A stretch of DNA of 64,000 nt from Porticoccus hydrocarbonoclasticus MCTG13d (GTDB taxonomy: Bacteria > Pseudomonadota > Gammaproteobacteria > Pseudomonadales > Porticoccaceae): contig NZ_JQMM01000001.1 in NCBI RefSeq assembly GCF_000744735.1, positions 1,984,001-2,048,000 on the forward strand, in the 5' to 3' direction. Made by a program: the position numbers and the translations under genes. Below are positions 54,578 through 64,000 of this stretch, piece after piece. The number at the start of each line of letters is the position of its first letter. Position 1 is the first letter of the stretch. The notes under the pieces are model-generated. The model did no database searches. It was not told the origin of the DNA and saw only the letters and a program-made list of their open reading frames with translations.

Positions 54578-55246
54578 TCAGATCAGTTCGGACGGATCTA
54601 CCAGACCGTATTTTACCGCTGCCAGGGTAAGCTCAACATCGTTGCTGACACCGAGCTTTTCATAAATACGATATTTGTAGGTATTGATGGTCTTGGGGCT
54701 GACAAAGAGGGTTTTTGCCACATCCTTGGCGCGGATACCGCTGGTAATCAGCGCGGCGATCTGCAGTTCACGCTGCGAGAGGCGCGACAGCGGTGAGGAT
54801 TTGCCACCGGATTTCATGCCGTTGGCCACCATTATCTGGGCCAACTCCGGGTTGACATAAATGCCACCGCTCAGGGCGGTTTCCACCGCTGCCTTGATCT
54901 GATCACAGTCAGCTTTTTTGGTGATATAACCGCAGGCACCGGCCTTTAAAAGCGAGGCAGGGTAAAAGTCATCATTGAAGGCGCTGACCACGATAACCCG
55001 GGTTTTCGGGTAGTGAGACAGAATGCGCTCGGTGGCTTCCAGTCCACCGATACCCGGCATCCGCACGTCCATGAAGACAATATCGGGGGATAACTCTCGA
55101 ACCCGGGTAATGGCCTCTTCACCGCTGGCGGCCTGACCAATCACGGTGATACCCGGCACTTCTGCCAGCAACTTGCAGATTCCCATGCGAATAAGGTCGT
55201 GGTCATCCACAACCAGAACGGTCTTGCATGTCTCGTTAGTGGTCAT
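54578..55246 (-). CDS. gacA: Response regulator GacA/UvrY
   Basis: 222 residues: receiver domain with phospho-acceptor aspartate in DIVFMDVRMPG near 58, lysine in ITKKADCD near 110, and a LuxR-type helix-turn-helix at the end (LSQRELQIAALITSG, KTINTYKYRIYEKLG). In the GacS/GacA system it drives small regulatory RNAs that titrate RsmA/CsrA. The conserved gacA-uvrC pair supports the call. Confidence 0.93.
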   Translation of the reverse strand: MTTNETCKTVLVVDDHDLIRMGICKLLAEVPGITVIGQAASGEEAITRVRELSPDIVFMDVRMPGIGGLEATERILSHYPKTRVIVVSAFNDDFYPASLLKAGACGYITKKADCDQIKAAVETALSGGIYVNPELAQIMVANGMKSGGKSSPLSRLSQRELQIAALITSGIRAKDVAKTLFVSPKTINTYKYRIYEKLGVSNDVELTLAAVKYGLVDPSELI

Positions 55247-55268
55247 TGCGGAAGCCCTGAAATTCCAT

Positions 55269-55916
55269 CTAGCCTACCACCGCGCTTTTCGGTTGACTAT
55301 AAACCACGTTGCGAAAAGTCACGTTCACTCGCGGGCCCACAACTGTGGCGAGTTTCGGCAGTCGGTGCCGCCAGTGGTGTTGTAATGCCCCGCTCATCAA
55401 CAGCAATGAGCCCTGCTCCAGTTCCAGTGTTCGCATCGACAATTCCTTTCGTGTTTTGTGCCGCAACTGAAAAGGCCGCACTGCGCCCAGACTCAATGAG
55501 GCTATCAGCGGGTTTTCTCCCAACTCCGGTTCGTCATCACTGTGCCAATCAACGCTGTCGCGGCCATCCCGATACAAATTGAGCAGAGCACTGTTGAAAT
55601 TGTGCCCCACCGCCGCCTCAACCACCTTCCTGATTTCAAGCAGTACCGGCAGCCAGGAAATGGCTTTGAACTGGCGCCCGGAATACTGGTAATCGGCACC
55701 GGCGTCGCCATACCAGGCATTGAGACGGGGAATTTTCAGCCTGCGACCGGCGATGACAATCTCGCTCTGCTCCCAGGCCACCTGCTCCATCAGTACCGCC
55801 AGCCACTGCTCCGCCGACGGCGCAGCTATCAACCGCGGCCAGTAACGCAGGGCGCCACCGGGCAGCTCGATATCGAGCGGATCGGGATTGGCGGCAAACA
55901 GGTCGGATTGATTCAT
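55269..55916 (-). CDS. AlkB-like 2-oxoglutarate/iron dioxygenase
   Basis: 215 residues. The HxD metal motif is in DWHSDDEPEL near 133-142, the distal histidine in HHWRHRLPK near 185, and the 2-oxoglutarate arginines in GPRVNVTFR near 199. Repairs alkylated nucleic acid bases in the AlkB/ALKBH2-like group. The substrate-recognition lid LNAWYGDAGADYQYSG resembles the ALKBH2/3-type bacterial proteins. Ends 22 bases before gacA. Confidence 0.9.
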   Translation of the reverse strand: MNQSDLFAANPDPLDIELPGGALRYWPRLIAAPSAEQWLAVLMEQVAWEQSEIVIAGRRLKIPRLNAWYGDAGADYQYSGRQFKAISWLPVLLEIRKVVEAAVGHNFNSALLNLYRDGRDSVDWHSDDEPELGENPLIASLSLGAVRPFQLRHKTRKELSMRTLELEQGSLLLMSGALQHHWRHRLPKLATVVGPRVNVTFRNVVYSQPKSAVVG

Positions 55917-55926
55917 GGCTAAACAT

Positions 55927-56976
55927 TCAAAGGGGTTTCTTCACTGGGGCCGGGTATATCGTCGGCTCGATTTCCAGCGCCACGGCAAACTTTTGCTGTA
56001 CCGAGTCACTGATTTCTTCTGCCAGTGCCAGCAACTCGGCACCGGTGCCACCACCAAAATTGACCAACACCAACGACTGGCGGTCGTGAACGCCCACCCT
56101 GCCGCGCATCACACCGCGCCAGCCAGCCTGTTCAACCAGCCAGCCAGCGGCCAGTTTGACGGTACCATCAGTCTGGGGGTAGCACACGATATCGGGAAAC
56201 TGCTGACGCAGTGCAGCTGCCTGATCCTCCGTCACGACCGGGTTTTTAAAAAAACTTCCGGTATTCGGCAGACTGGCGGGGGCAGGCAGTTTGCTGCGCC
56301 GTACCTCACAGACCGCCGCTGAGACCATGGCGGGCGTCAGCGATGCTGCATCGCAGCCTTCCAGGGCCTGTAGCAGGGCTGGATAGCTCAGGCGCAAATG
56401 CGGACGGGTAGACAAGGATAGCGTGATGGCAGTAATCACATATTGGTTGCGGCCCGCCTGTTTGAACAGACTGTCCCGATAACCAAAATGGCAGTCATCG
56501 GCCTGCATGGTATGCAACTCACCGGTGGGCAGATGGACCGCCTCCAGAGAGTGAAACAGTTCGCTCAATTCAATGCCATAGGCACCGATATTCTGAATCG
56601 GTGCCGCACCGGCCAGGCCCGGAATAAGGGACAGGTTCTCCAGGCCGTACCAGCCCTTTTCAAGAGTGTACAACACCAGTTGATGCCAGTTTTCACCAGC
56701 ACCGATGTGAATATTGCGCTGCTCGCCCAGCTCTGAACCGGGAGCCAGGGCGATGCCCGGAATGGCTATTTGCAGTACCAGACCCGGTAGATCATCGACC
56801 AGTACCAGATTGCTGCCACCACCCAATGGCGTTACCGGAATATTTTTCTGGCGAGCCCACTCCAGTGCTTCGAACAGGTCTTCACGGGTGTTTATCCGGC
56901 AGAAAAACTCCGCCGTGGCAGGCAGGGACAGCGTGTTGCAGGGTTGCAGGGAAACGGCGGCCTGAATATCGAGCAT
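55927..56976 (-). CDS. murB: UDP-N-acetylenolpyruvoylglucosamine reductase
   Basis: 349 residues from the ATG at 56974-56976, which overlaps the phosphatase stop (TAATG); the frame extends six codons further up. FAD-dependent step of peptidoglycan precursor synthesis. Motifs: TPLGGGSNLVLVDD near residue 54, GLENLSLIPGLAGAAPIQNIGAYG near 120, YRDSLFK, and the catalytic serine in PNTGSFFKNPV near 235. Type I MurB by length. Confidence 0.96.
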   Translation of the reverse strand: MLDIQAAVSLQPCNTLSLPATAEFFCRINTREDLFEALEWARQKNIPVTPLGGGSNLVLVDDLPGLVLQIAIPGIALAPGSELGEQRNIHIGAGENWHQLVLYTLEKGWYGLENLSLIPGLAGAAPIQNIGAYGIELSELFHSLEAVHLPTGELHTMQADDCHFGYRDSLFKQAGRNQYVITAITLSLSTRPHLRLSYPALLQALEGCDAASLTPAMVSAAVCEVRRSKLPAPASLPNTGSFFKNPVVTEDQAAALRQQFPDIVCYPQTDGTVKLAAGWLVEQAGWRGVMRGRVGVHDRQSLVLVNFGGGTGAELLALAEEISDSVQQKFAVALEIEPTIYPAPVKKPL

Positions 56977-57452
56977 TAATCCAGTTGCCCGCACAGATGA
57001 GCCAGTAAATCACTGGTGGCATCCTCCACCAGATCCAGCACTGCTTCAAATCCCTCTTCGCCACCGGTGTAAGGGTCAGGCACCTCTTTCAGGGGGCTGC
57101 TGCCGAAATCGAGAAACAGGCCGAGATGACCGGCAAACTCAGGCAGGGCCAGTGCCTGCAAATCCCAGAGGTTCTGCTGATCCATGGCGAGCAGATAATC
57201 GAACTCCAGGAAATCCTCAGGCCGCACCTGACGGGCCCGCAGGTGGCTCAGGTCATAACCGCGCTTCAGTGCAGCCGCACTGGCTCTTGAGTCTGGCGAG
57301 CGTCCTACGTGCCAATCACCGGTACCGGCGGAATCAATCAGAATCCGGTCCTGCAAGCCCGCCTCGGCCACCCGTCTCTCAAAAATTCCGTGGGCGGTCG
57401 GCGATCGACAGATATTACCCAGACAGACAAATAACACACGCAGCTGTTTCAT
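56976..57452 (-). CDS. Low-molecular-weight protein tyrosine phosphatase
   Basis: 158 residues. P-loop [13 protein letters not shown] at 9-21 (C-x5-R-S) and the general acid in [12 protein letters not shown] near 124. Located between kdsB (ATGA overlap) and murB (TAATG overlap) inside a cell-envelope operon, an arrangement common in gammaproteobacteria. Physiological target unknown. Confidence 0.93.
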   Translation of the reverse strand: MKQLRVLFVCLGNICRSPTAHGIFERRVAEAGLQDRILIDSAGTGDWHVGRSPDSRASAAALKRGYDLSHLRARQVRPEDFLEFDYLLAMDQQNLWDLQALALPEFAGHLGLFLDFGSSPLKEVPDPYTGGEEGFEAVLDLVEDATSDLLAHLCGQLD

Positions 57453-58216
57453 TCTGACATACCCCTGAATATCGCGACGACCCGCTGCAGGTCCTGCTCG
57501 GTATCAACGCCACCGGGCACATCGGCCACGGCTCTGGCCACGTGAATCCGCTCACCATTCCACATGAAGCGCAACTGTTCTAGGCATTCCAGCGCCTCAA
57601 TGGGTGCCACCGGCCATTGTACAAACCGGTTCAGCAAGCCGACCTGGTAGGCGTAAATACCGATATGTCGCATTGGTTGCAGGACAGCAGACATGGCCGC
57701 CACCCGGTCATCAGAAAAATCCCGTGGCCAGGGCACCGGTGCGCGACTGAAATACAGCGACATGCCCTGACGGTCCGTAACAACCTTGACCACATTGGGG
57801 TTGGCGAAACTCGCTTCGTCCGCGATCGGTTCGCAAAGCGTTGCGATACCGGCGCCGGGGTTATTGATGAGGTTTCCGGCCACCTGGTCGATGACTGCGG
57901 GGGGAATCAACGGTTCATCACCCTGAACGTTGACCAGCACATGATCCTCGGCAAAACCGTGCTGGGCCACCACTTCCTGCAAACGGTCAGTCCCGGACGG
58001 ATGATCCGGAGATGTCATGCAGACCTCACCGCCAAACCGGATCACCTCATCGGCAATCTGCTGATGATCCGTGGCAACAATCACCCGGTCAGCGCTGCTC
58101 TGCCGTGCCTGCTCGTAAACCCGCTGGATCATGGTTTTGCCGGCGATATCCTGCAGCGGTTTGCCCGGCAGGCGAGTGGAAGAAAAACGGGCGGGAATCA
58201 CAACAGTAAAGGTCAT
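57449..58216 (-). CDS. kdsB: 3-deoxy-manno-octulosonate cytidylyltransferase
   Basis: 255 residues. Activates KDO as CMP-KDO for lipopolysaccharide core. N-terminal [28 protein letters not shown] near 95, and HIGIYAYQ near 178 are diagnostic. Follows lpxK by 70 bases; no ycaR-type gene lies between. Confidence 0.96.
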   Translation of the reverse strand: MTFTVVIPARFSSTRLPGKPLQDIAGKTMIQRVYEQARQSSADRVIVATDHQQIADEVIRFGGEVCMTSPDHPSGTDRLQEVVAQHGFAEDHVLVNVQGDEPLIPPAVIDQVAGNLINNPGAGIATLCEPIADEASFANPNVVKVVTDRQGMSLYFSRAPVPWPRDFSDDRVAAMSAVLQPMRHIGIYAYQVGLLNRFVQWPVAPIEALECLEQLRFMWNGERIHVARAVADVPGGVDTEQDLQRVVAIFRGMSE

Positions 58217-58286
58217 AGCAACTCAATCATTTTCAGAGGGCACTTTTTCGCGAGTACTTTTTCTGTAAGTACGTTCTATGGGGTCG

Positions 58287-59297
58287 TTATGGGGCGGCAC
58301 TGGCCGCTACGGCCAGGCAGCCGACATCCCGCATCAATCGCTCGATAAATGGTGGATCGGGCTCAGCCTGAACATCCAGCACCCAGACATTATCACTGCT
58401 ATCGGCTACGCACTTTACCGCATCTTTTGCTGTGATAATAACCGGCAGTCCATCGTCAAAACACAATTCCTCTCCCGTAAACCGGTGGTGGTCTGGTAGC
58501 GGATGGAGAATCGGCTCGAACCCCAGTGATGTCAGGGTATGGGCAAATCTGGCAGGATTTCCAATCCCGGCAACAGCATGTACCCTGCGGCCAAGGGACC
58601 AACTGCCGACAGCCACCGATGTGCCAGTGGCCAGTTGCCGGAAATGCACGGGTGACAACTTGAAGGTTCCCTGGTGGGGAATCCCCAGACTGGCTACCGT
58701 TTCGTTTACCACCACAAAGTCTGCCGTCTGCAGCCGTGAAAGTGGTTCCCGCAATGGCCCCGCAGGCAGGCAATGGCCATTGCCCGTGCCGCGCTCGCCG
58801 TCCATCACCACAATTTCAACATCCCGGGGCAATCGGTAATGCTGCAAGCCGTCGTCGCTGAAAATCAGATTGCAGCCGGTATTTTCCAGCAGGTATCGGG
58901 CCGCCCGATAACGGTCCGGGTCCACCACCACCGGACACAGTGATGACAGCAGCAGGGGTTCGTCACCGACGGCCTCCGCTGTAGACGAGTCGGTAACCCG
59001 CTGCGGATAATGGGTTGCTGAACCGCCATAACCGCGGCTGATAATACCCGGCCGGTAACCCTGCGCCTGAAAAATAACCACCAGTGCCGCCAGTAGCGGG
59101 GTTTTTCCAGTACCGCCAACACTGATATTACCCACCACAATCACGGGGATCGGCAAGGGACAAGGGGGGCTAACCCGCTGGTAATAAAAACGTCGACCAC
59201 TGCTGACAGCCCGGAATAACCAGGATAAAGGCAACAGAAACAGGGCCCAGCTCATCGGCCTGTACCAGGCCCTTTCCAGTGACAGTCGGATATTCAT
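58287..59297 (-). CDS. lpxK: Tetraacyldisaccharide 4'-kinase
   Basis: 336 residues. Phosphorylates the lipid A precursor at 4'. N-terminal membrane-associated region, then P-loop VGNISVGGTGKTPL near residue 56, DDGLQHYRL near 145, and the late AGIGNPARF motif near 255. Lies 15 bases after msbA, the standard pair. Confidence 0.96.
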   Translation of the reverse strand: MNIRLSLERAWYRPMSWALFLLPLSWLFRAVSSGRRFYYQRVSPPCPLPIPVIVVGNISVGGTGKTPLLAALVVIFQAQGYRPGIISRGYGGSATHYPQRVTDSSTAEAVGDEPLLLSSLCPVVVDPDRYRAARYLLENTGCNLIFSDDGLQHYRLPRDVEIVVMDGERGTGNGHCLPAGPLREPLSRLQTADFVVVNETVASLGIPHQGTFKLSPVHFRQLATGTSVAVGSWSLGRRVHAVAGIGNPARFAHTLTSLGFEPILHPLPDHHRFTGEELCFDDGLPVIITAKDAVKCVADSSDNVWVLDVQAEPDPPFIERLMRDVGCLAVAASAAP

Positions 59298-59312
59298 GGT
59301 CGCGGCGCCCAG

Positions 59313-61187
59313 TCAGATAGCCTGATGGGGTTCGTCATTAAATTGCTTTTTATGCAGCTGTGCATAGCGACCGTTCATGGCCAGTAATTCACTGTGAGTG
59401 CCCTGTTCGACGATCCGTCCCTGATCCATCACCATAATACGATCGGCGTTCTCGATGGTACTGAGACGGTGGGCAATGACAAACGTGGTGCGCCCTTTCA
59501 TCACCTGCTCAAGGGCTTTCTGGATGTGGTGTTCGGATTCAGTGTCGAGAGCCGAGGTCGCCTCATCCAGGATCAGCACCGGGGCATTTTTCAGCAATGC
59601 GCGGGCAATCGCCAACCGCTGCCGCTGGCCACCGGACAGCATGATGCCCTCATCACCGATCTGGGTATCAAAACCGTCCGGAAGCCGCTCGATAAATTCC
59701 AGTGCGTGTGCGGCACTGGCCGCCTCGCGCACCGACGACGAGGGGTTTTCACCCAGCGCACCGTAGGCAATATTGTTGTAAATCGTGTCATTGAAGAGCG
59801 TTACATTCTGGGACACCAGGGCGATATGGCTGCGCAGGTTATCGAGGGTGTAGTCCCGTATATCAATCCCGTCCAACAAAATCGTTCCTTCACGGTGGTT
59901 GTAAAAACGGGGAATGAGATTCACCAACGTGGTTTTGCCACTGCCGGACTGTCCTACCAGCGCAATCACCTCGCCCGGCCTGACCTCCAGATCAATTCCG
60001 TTCAGCACGTTACCCGCTTGTTCCGAGTAGGCAAAACTGACGTTTTTGAACTGAAAATGCCCATCTACTCGCGCCTTCTCGACCGTGCCGAGATCCGGCT
60101 CATCCGGTTCATCAAGAGTCGAAAAAATGGTGCCTGCAGCCGCGATGCCCTTCTGAACGTTGCTGTTTACCTCTGATAACTGGCGGATCGGTTTGGCCAG
60201 CAGTGCAGCTGAACCAAGAAACTGGACAAATTCGCCACCGCTCATGTTGGCCAGCACACTGGGATCCAATGCCAGCCACATCAGTAGTGACAACGCCATC
60301 GCAACCAACAACTGGATGACTGGCGTGCTAATGCCCTCCGCCACGGCCATTTTCATTTGCTGACGACGGTTGTAGTTACTGGCGTTGTGCATGCGCTCAC
60401 GTTCGTATTCGACGCCACCAAAAAGGTGCATTTCACGATAGCCACTGACCGCCTCCTGGGTCACATGGGTCACGTTGCCAACCGATGACTGAATGCGGCG
60501 ACTGAGCAACCTGAACCGATTGCTGATATAACCCACCACCGCACCGATGAGTGGCAGTACGACGACAAAAATGGCCGCCAGTCGCCAGTTAAGATAAAAC
60601 AGGTATGAAATCAGGCCAATCACCAGTGCACCCTCACGGATGATGACTTTGAGCGAATTGGTAGCAGCGTGAGTCACCTGGGCCACATGGAAGGTAATAC
60701 GGGAAATCAGGTGGCCTGACATGTTGGTATCAAAGAAACGGCTGGGCAACGTGGTGTATTTGTTGAATAAATGGGTGCGCAGATTGTGAACCAGAATCTG
60801 GGTCACATAGGTCATGCAGTAACCGCCCACAAAAAACCCGATGCCGCGGGTCACCGCAATCATGAACATGATCACAGGGATAATCCAGCGGCTCTCGGCG
60901 AGAGCGTCATCTCCACCCAGCAAACCGGCCAGCCAGGACGTCGAGCCCTTTCCCATATCGGTCATCTGACCAGGCAGGGCAGCTGATTCGCCGGAAATGG
61001 TGTTGATAACATTAACGGTATAACCGAACAGGTCTATAAACGCCACTTCCATGGCAGAGAACAACACCAGCCCTACAATACTAAGCAGGAAAATACCCCA
61101 GTAGTTCTTCAGATAGGAAAGTAATCGCAAATAGACCTGGAGACCGGACATCTCAGGGTGTTCGGTATCGGGAATGGTGGTGGCCAC
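59313..61187 (-). CDS. msbA: Lipid A export ABC transporter MsbA
   Basis: 624 residues, somewhat longer than E. coli MsbA (582); a loop around 70-90 (PGQMTDMGKGSTSWLAGLL) accounts for part of it. Six membrane segments, then an ATPase domain: Walker A GQSGSGKTTL near 400, signature LSGGQRQRLAIARALL, Walker B VLILDEATSALD. Flips lipid A-core across the inner membrane. Nine bases after exbD. Confidence 0.95.
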   Translation of the reverse strand: MATTIPDTEHPEMSGLQVYLRLLSYLKNYWGIFLLSIVGLVLFSAMEVAFIDLFGYTVNVINTISGESAALPGQMTDMGKGSTSWLAGLLGGDDALAESRWIIPVIMFMIAVTRGIGFFVGGYCMTYVTQILVHNLRTHLFNKYTTLPSRFFDTNMSGHLISRITFHVAQVTHAATNSLKVIIREGALVIGLISYLFYLNWRLAAIFVVVLPLIGAVVGYISNRFRLLSRRIQSSVGNVTHVTQEAVSGYREMHLFGGVEYERERMHNASNYNRRQQMKMAVAEGISTPVIQLLVAMALSLLMWLALDPSVLANMSGGEFVQFLGSAALLAKPIRQLSEVNSNVQKGIAAAGTIFSTLDEPDEPDLGTVEKARVDGHFQFKNVSFAYSEQAGNVLNGIDLEVRPGEVIALVGQSGSGKTTLVNLIPRFYNHREGTILLDGIDIRDYTLDNLRSHIALVSQNVTLFNDTIYNNIAYGALGENPSSSVREAASAAHALEFIERLPDGFDTQIGDEGIMLSGGQRQRLAIARALLKNAPVLILDEATSALDTESEHHIQKALEQVMKGRTTFVIAHRLSTIENADRIMVMDQGRIVEQGTHSELLAMNGRYAQLHKKQFNDEPHQAI

Positions 61188-61196
61188 TATGACTCC

Positions 61197-61619
61197 TCAG
61201 GATTCGCCGTCGGGCTGTATGGTGGTGATTTTCAGATGAACAAAGCCCATTCTACCTGCAGCATCCATCGCTGTAACCACCGCCTGGTGGGTTGCATTGG
61301 CATCAGCGGTAATAATCAGTGGTAAATCGGTATTACCGGCAGAAACATCCTGCAACGCCTTCATCAGAGTATCAGTCTGGCGGTTGATCAATAACTGTCC
61401 ATTGACGCTATAGGCGCCATTCCGATCGATCAGTACTTCGATCTGGTCGGGCGGCAACTCTGCCAGAGAACCATCCGCCTTCGGCAAGTCAAGCACCAGG
61501 TGAGATTCCCGGGTAAACGTCGTGGACACCATAAAAAAAATCAGCAGCAGAAAAACCACATCAATCAAGGGTGTCAGGTTGACGCCATTCTCGAGTTTTC
61601 GCTGCCTGCGGAACTTCAC
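61197..61619 (-). CDS. exbD: ExbD/TolR-family biopolymer transport protein
   Basis: 140 residues. One N-terminal membrane helix with the essential aspartate (TPLIDVVFLLLIFFMV) and a periplasmic domain. Overlaps exbB by four bases. ExbB/ExbD stators power TonB-like systems; the copy linked to msbA is common in this group and its partner is not known. Confidence 0.93.
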   Translation of the reverse strand: MKFRRQRKLENGVNLTPLIDVVFLLLIFFMVSTTFTRESHLVLDLPKADGSLAELPPDQIEVLIDRNGAYSVNGQLLINRQTDTLMKALQDVSAGNTDLPLIITADANATHQAVVTAMDAAGRMGFVHLKITTIQPDGES

Positions 61620-62251
61620 CCGGCGCTGGCCTCATCATTGCGCATCACCCGGTCGCCATGAATTGCATCCACCAGTTTAATGGCCTGGTCTTCCATTTCC
61701 ACAACCAGGCTATCGACCCGCCGCTCAAAGAAACGGTGAAACACCAGGGCCGGAATAGCTACCGTCAAACCAGCTGCCGTGGTAATCAGTGCCTCGGAAA
61801 TACCACCGGCAAGCACCCCGGCATTGCCGGTACCTTCGATCATGATCGCTGTAAACACCTTGATCATACCGATAACGGTGCCCAGCAGACCGAGCAATGG
61901 CGCAATGGCGGCGACGGTTCCCAACGGGGAGAGATTCTTCTCCAGATTGTGAATCACCTGGTTCGCGGCTTCCTCGATACTGTCCTTCATGACCTCACGA
62001 CCGTGGCCAGAATTGCTGATACCCGCCGCCAGAATGGTGCCGAGTGGTGATGAACTGCGCAACTGGTGAAGGTTCTCCTTGCTCAGTTGGTTCTGTTTCA
62101 TCCAGTGCCATACCTGGCCAAGCAATGTTGGCGGTACCACCTTGTTGCGGCGCAGGGTCCAGTAGCGTTCAAAGGCAATGGCTATCACTACGATAGAGGA
62201 GAGTAGAATTGGCAACATCAACCAGCCGCCAGCAATGATCAGTTCGTACAC
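61616..62251 (-). CDS. exbB: ExbB/MotA/TolQ-family proton channel
   Basis: 211 residues from a GTG at 62249-62251. Three membrane segments (about 8-28, 105-130, 150-172) with the family signature GLLGTVIGMIKVF near 119 and GGISEALITTAAGL near 147. Forms the stator with ExbD. Heads the exbB-exbD-msbA-lpxK-kdsB series. A 146-base gap separates it from comEC. Confidence 0.93.
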   Translation of the reverse strand: MYELIIAGGWLMLPILLSSIVVIAIAFERYWTLRRNKVVPPTLLGQVWHWMKQNQLSKENLHQLRSSSPLGTILAAGISNSGHGREVMKDSIEEAANQVIHNLEKNLSPLGTVAAIAPLLGLLGTVIGMIKVFTAIMIEGTGNAGVLAGGISEALITTAAGLTVAIPALVFHRFFERRVDSLVVEMEDQAIKLVDAIHGDRVMRNDEASAG

Positions 62252-62397
62252 ATTTATCCCCAGACCTTAATGTCGGCCAAAACTTTACCATAATCAGTGA
62301 ATGGCACAGTAACTGTTAAGCCATGGATACACCCAATCAGGCTGCCATTTTGTTATTTACGGGACTCCGTTCATAAAAACGACGGGATAAGCCAACG

Positions 62398-64000
62398 TCA
62401 AAACCAATAGCGACGCGCCTGCGTGCGCTGAGCCGTCATGGAAAATTGGCCGCTGTCCTGCCAACGAAAGATCAGCGCACCCTGCTCTGCGGTATTCAAC
62501 ACCGTTGAGCCCTGCATCAGATAGCGTTGTACCACCGACTCGGCAGGATGCCCAAAATGGTGTCGATAGGCTGCGGAAAAAACAACCTGCTGTGGTCTGA
62601 TCACCGCCAGGAACTGTTTCGAAGATGAGGTTTTACTGCCGTGATGAGGTGCTATCAGCAGGGCAAACTGTTTTTTATCGGCCGTCATCTGCTCTAATTG
62701 TGGCAGCAATCGATGCTCCACGGATGCATCGATATCGCCGGGCAACAGTATCACCTGATCGAGATAGCTGATCGCCAGTACACAGGAATGATTGTTGTTG
62801 TTTTTTTGCCGTGAATCGGCGGGATGGAGGATGCGGAAGTCTACGTCGTCCCACCTCCAGGACTGCCCTGCACGGCACTGCTCAGGTACAGGAGCTGTCT
62901 CTTCAACGGCAGGACTGCCAGCCAGCCACACGGTCGGGCTGTAATGGCGCAGCAATCCGGCGACACCACCGGCGTGATCGTTATCACTGTGACTGACTAC
63001 CAGCGTATCCAGCCCGGTCACTCCCTGCCTCCGCAAAAACGGCGCGACCAAGGCACTGCCTGCATCGTAACCCCCGGCATAACCCGGCCCCGTGTCATAG
63101 ACCAGTGTGTGCCGCCTGGTCTGAACCACTATCGACAAACCCTGACCCACATCGAGAACAGTGACAGTCAAAGGCACCTGACGACCTGTCGGTAGATAAA
63201 ACAGTGCAACCGCCAGGGGAATCGCCAGATAGCGACCGGGAATGCCTCTGGGCAACAAAATAAGCCCCGCGATACAGCTCATCAGAAATAATGACAGGCC
63301 AGTCAGGGGCCATGGCGAATAAAGCGGCAACCACGCCGGGACTGTGAGCCCGCCTGTCAGAAGGACAAACCATTCCAACTGCTTTCCCGCCAACCACCAC
63401 AGCCATTCAGCCACAGCCGGGCTGATGGGGATAATCACCACACCCAGCAGGCAGAGCGGCACAACCAGAAAACTGACCCAAGGAATAGCCACGCTGTTGA
63501 CCAATGGCGAGAACCAGGCCACCGGTAGCTGCCAGAAGGCCAACGGCAAAATCAACAGGAGGAACATCAGCCACTGCACCTGAAAAAACAGCCGCCATTT
63601 CGGGAGCTGATTCACAGACGGAACCAACCACAACAACCCCGCCACCGCACCGAAGGATAACCAGAAACCTGCACCCATGATGGCCAGAGGATCGAGCAGC
63701 GCGACACCAGCCAGCGCCAGACCAAATATCATGGTCCTGCCAATGTAGCGATTTGCCAAAAGGGCAACCAGTGCGGCCATCACCATAATCAATGCGCGCT
63801 GGGTTGGCAGACTGAACCCGGCCAGCGCACTGTAGGAAAGCGCAAAAACGAGGGAAAAGACGGCCCCCGTGTAAGGGGCATTGACCGGTTGACAGATCAG
63901 GGTAAAACACCTGGCCAGCAACGAACCGGTGCCGTAGCCCATCGCCGCCACGAAACCGATGTGCAGACCCGAAACCACTAGCAGATGAATTACGCCCAGC
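62398..64000 (-). CDS. comEC: DNA uptake channel ComEC/Rec2, partial at window edge
   Basis: At least 534 codons, open at the right edge; the upstream frame continues (VIHLLVVSGLHIGF), so the true start lies outside. N-terminal competence domain with several membrane helices, including SALAGFSLPTQRALIM and WVSFLVVPLCLLGVV, then a metallo-beta-lactamase domain: VLDVGQGLSIVV, HSDNDHAGG and APHHGSKTSSS. Moves single-stranded DNA across the inner membrane in natural transformation. Confidence 0.95.
   Translation of the reverse strand, partial: LGVIHLLVVSGLHIGFVAAMGYGTGSLLARCFTLICQPVNAPYTGAVFSLVFALSYSALAGFSLPTQRALIMVMAALVALLANRYIGRTMIFGLALAGVALLDPLAIMGAGFWLSFGAVAGLLWLVPSVNQLPKWRLFFQVQWLMFLLLILPLAFWQLPVAWFSPLVNSVAIPWVSFLVVPLCLLGVVIIPISPAVAEWLWWLAGKQLEWFVLLTGGLTVPAWLPLYSPWPLTGLSLFLMSCIAGLILLPRGIPGRYLAIPLAVALFYLPTGRQVPLTVTVLDVGQGLSIVVQTRRHTLVYDTGPGYAGGYDAGSALVAPFLRRQGVTGLDTLVVSHSDNDHAGGVAGLLRHYSPTVWLAGSPAVEETAPVPEQCRAGQSWRWDDVDFRILHPADSRQKNNNNHSCVLAISYLDQVILLPGDIDASVEHRLLPQLEQMTADKKQFALLIAPHHGSKTSSSKQFLAVIRPQQVVFSAAYRHHFGHPAESVVQRYLMQGSTVLNTAEQGALIFRWQDSGQFSMTAQRTQARRYWF

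Overview
This window looks like chromosomal DNA of a marine-type gammaproteobacterium near Pseudomonas/Cellvibrionales. The evidence is gene order shared with Pseudomonas (dusA-tal-rssC-rssB-mlaA; rnd-ycgL-ycgN; pgsA/uvrC/gacA; msbA-lpxK-kdsB-murB), a background GC in the low-to-mid 50s by eye, and an AlmA-like monooxygenase typical of hydrocarbon users. No rRNA, prophage or CRISPR array was seen. Domain calls come from motif recognition; no database search was run.

Layout. 1-6.2 kb: a truncated type I secretion ABC transporter, then dusA, tal and a TerB-like gene, facing the rssC/rssB stress-sigma module and mlaA. 6.3-9.2 kb: two tandem Porin_5-type porins, each behind a PHO-box-like direct repeat. 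9.2-11.3 kb: a compact hvfABC-type (MNIO/DUF692) operon with an EGKCG-repeat precursor. 11.3-26.5 kb: housekeeping genes hrpA, fadD, an ABC-F ATPase, ycgN, ycgL, rnd, recR, ybaB, dnaX (with a programmed frameshift signal), ttcA, a dUTPase and a metallo-hydrolase. 26.5-33 kb: a secreted unknown protein, an internally deleted SDR remnant, NfeD and slipin, then an AlmA-like Baeyer-Villiger monooxygenase with an alpha/beta hydrolase. 33-37.2 kb: phzF-like gene, a secreted octapeptide-repeat protein, norR, and divergent hmp behind a sigma-54 promoter with three GT-N7-AC boxes. 37.4-41.8 kb: an HDAC-family deacylase with a GNAT acetyltransferase, metY-like sulfhydrylase and a zinc-ribbon metallopeptidase.

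Two accessory regions stand out. At 42.1-46.5 kb a three-gene minus-strand operon encodes a heme-oxygenase-like diiron oxidase, a methyltransferase and a fused adenylation-carrier-hydrolase protein. This has the layout of a minimal carrier-protein-based small-molecule pathway and I do not recognise the product. At 48.1-51.5 kb there is a decayed chromosomal integron: a 91-codon C-terminal remnant of an IntI integrase, a candidate attI junction, and at least five cassettes pointing away from it, with attC-like sites between them and an IS3-family scar at the far end. It lies beside tRNA-Leu and tRNA-Cys downstream of pgsA.

52-64 kb is conserved core: pgsA, uvrC, a GacA/UvrY regulator, an AlkB-like gene, murB, a low-molecular-weight phosphatase, kdsB, lpxK, msbA, exbD, exbB and a truncated comEC. 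The exbB-to-murB block runs as one operon-like series for lipopolysaccharide export, KDO activation and peptidoglycan precursor synthesis.
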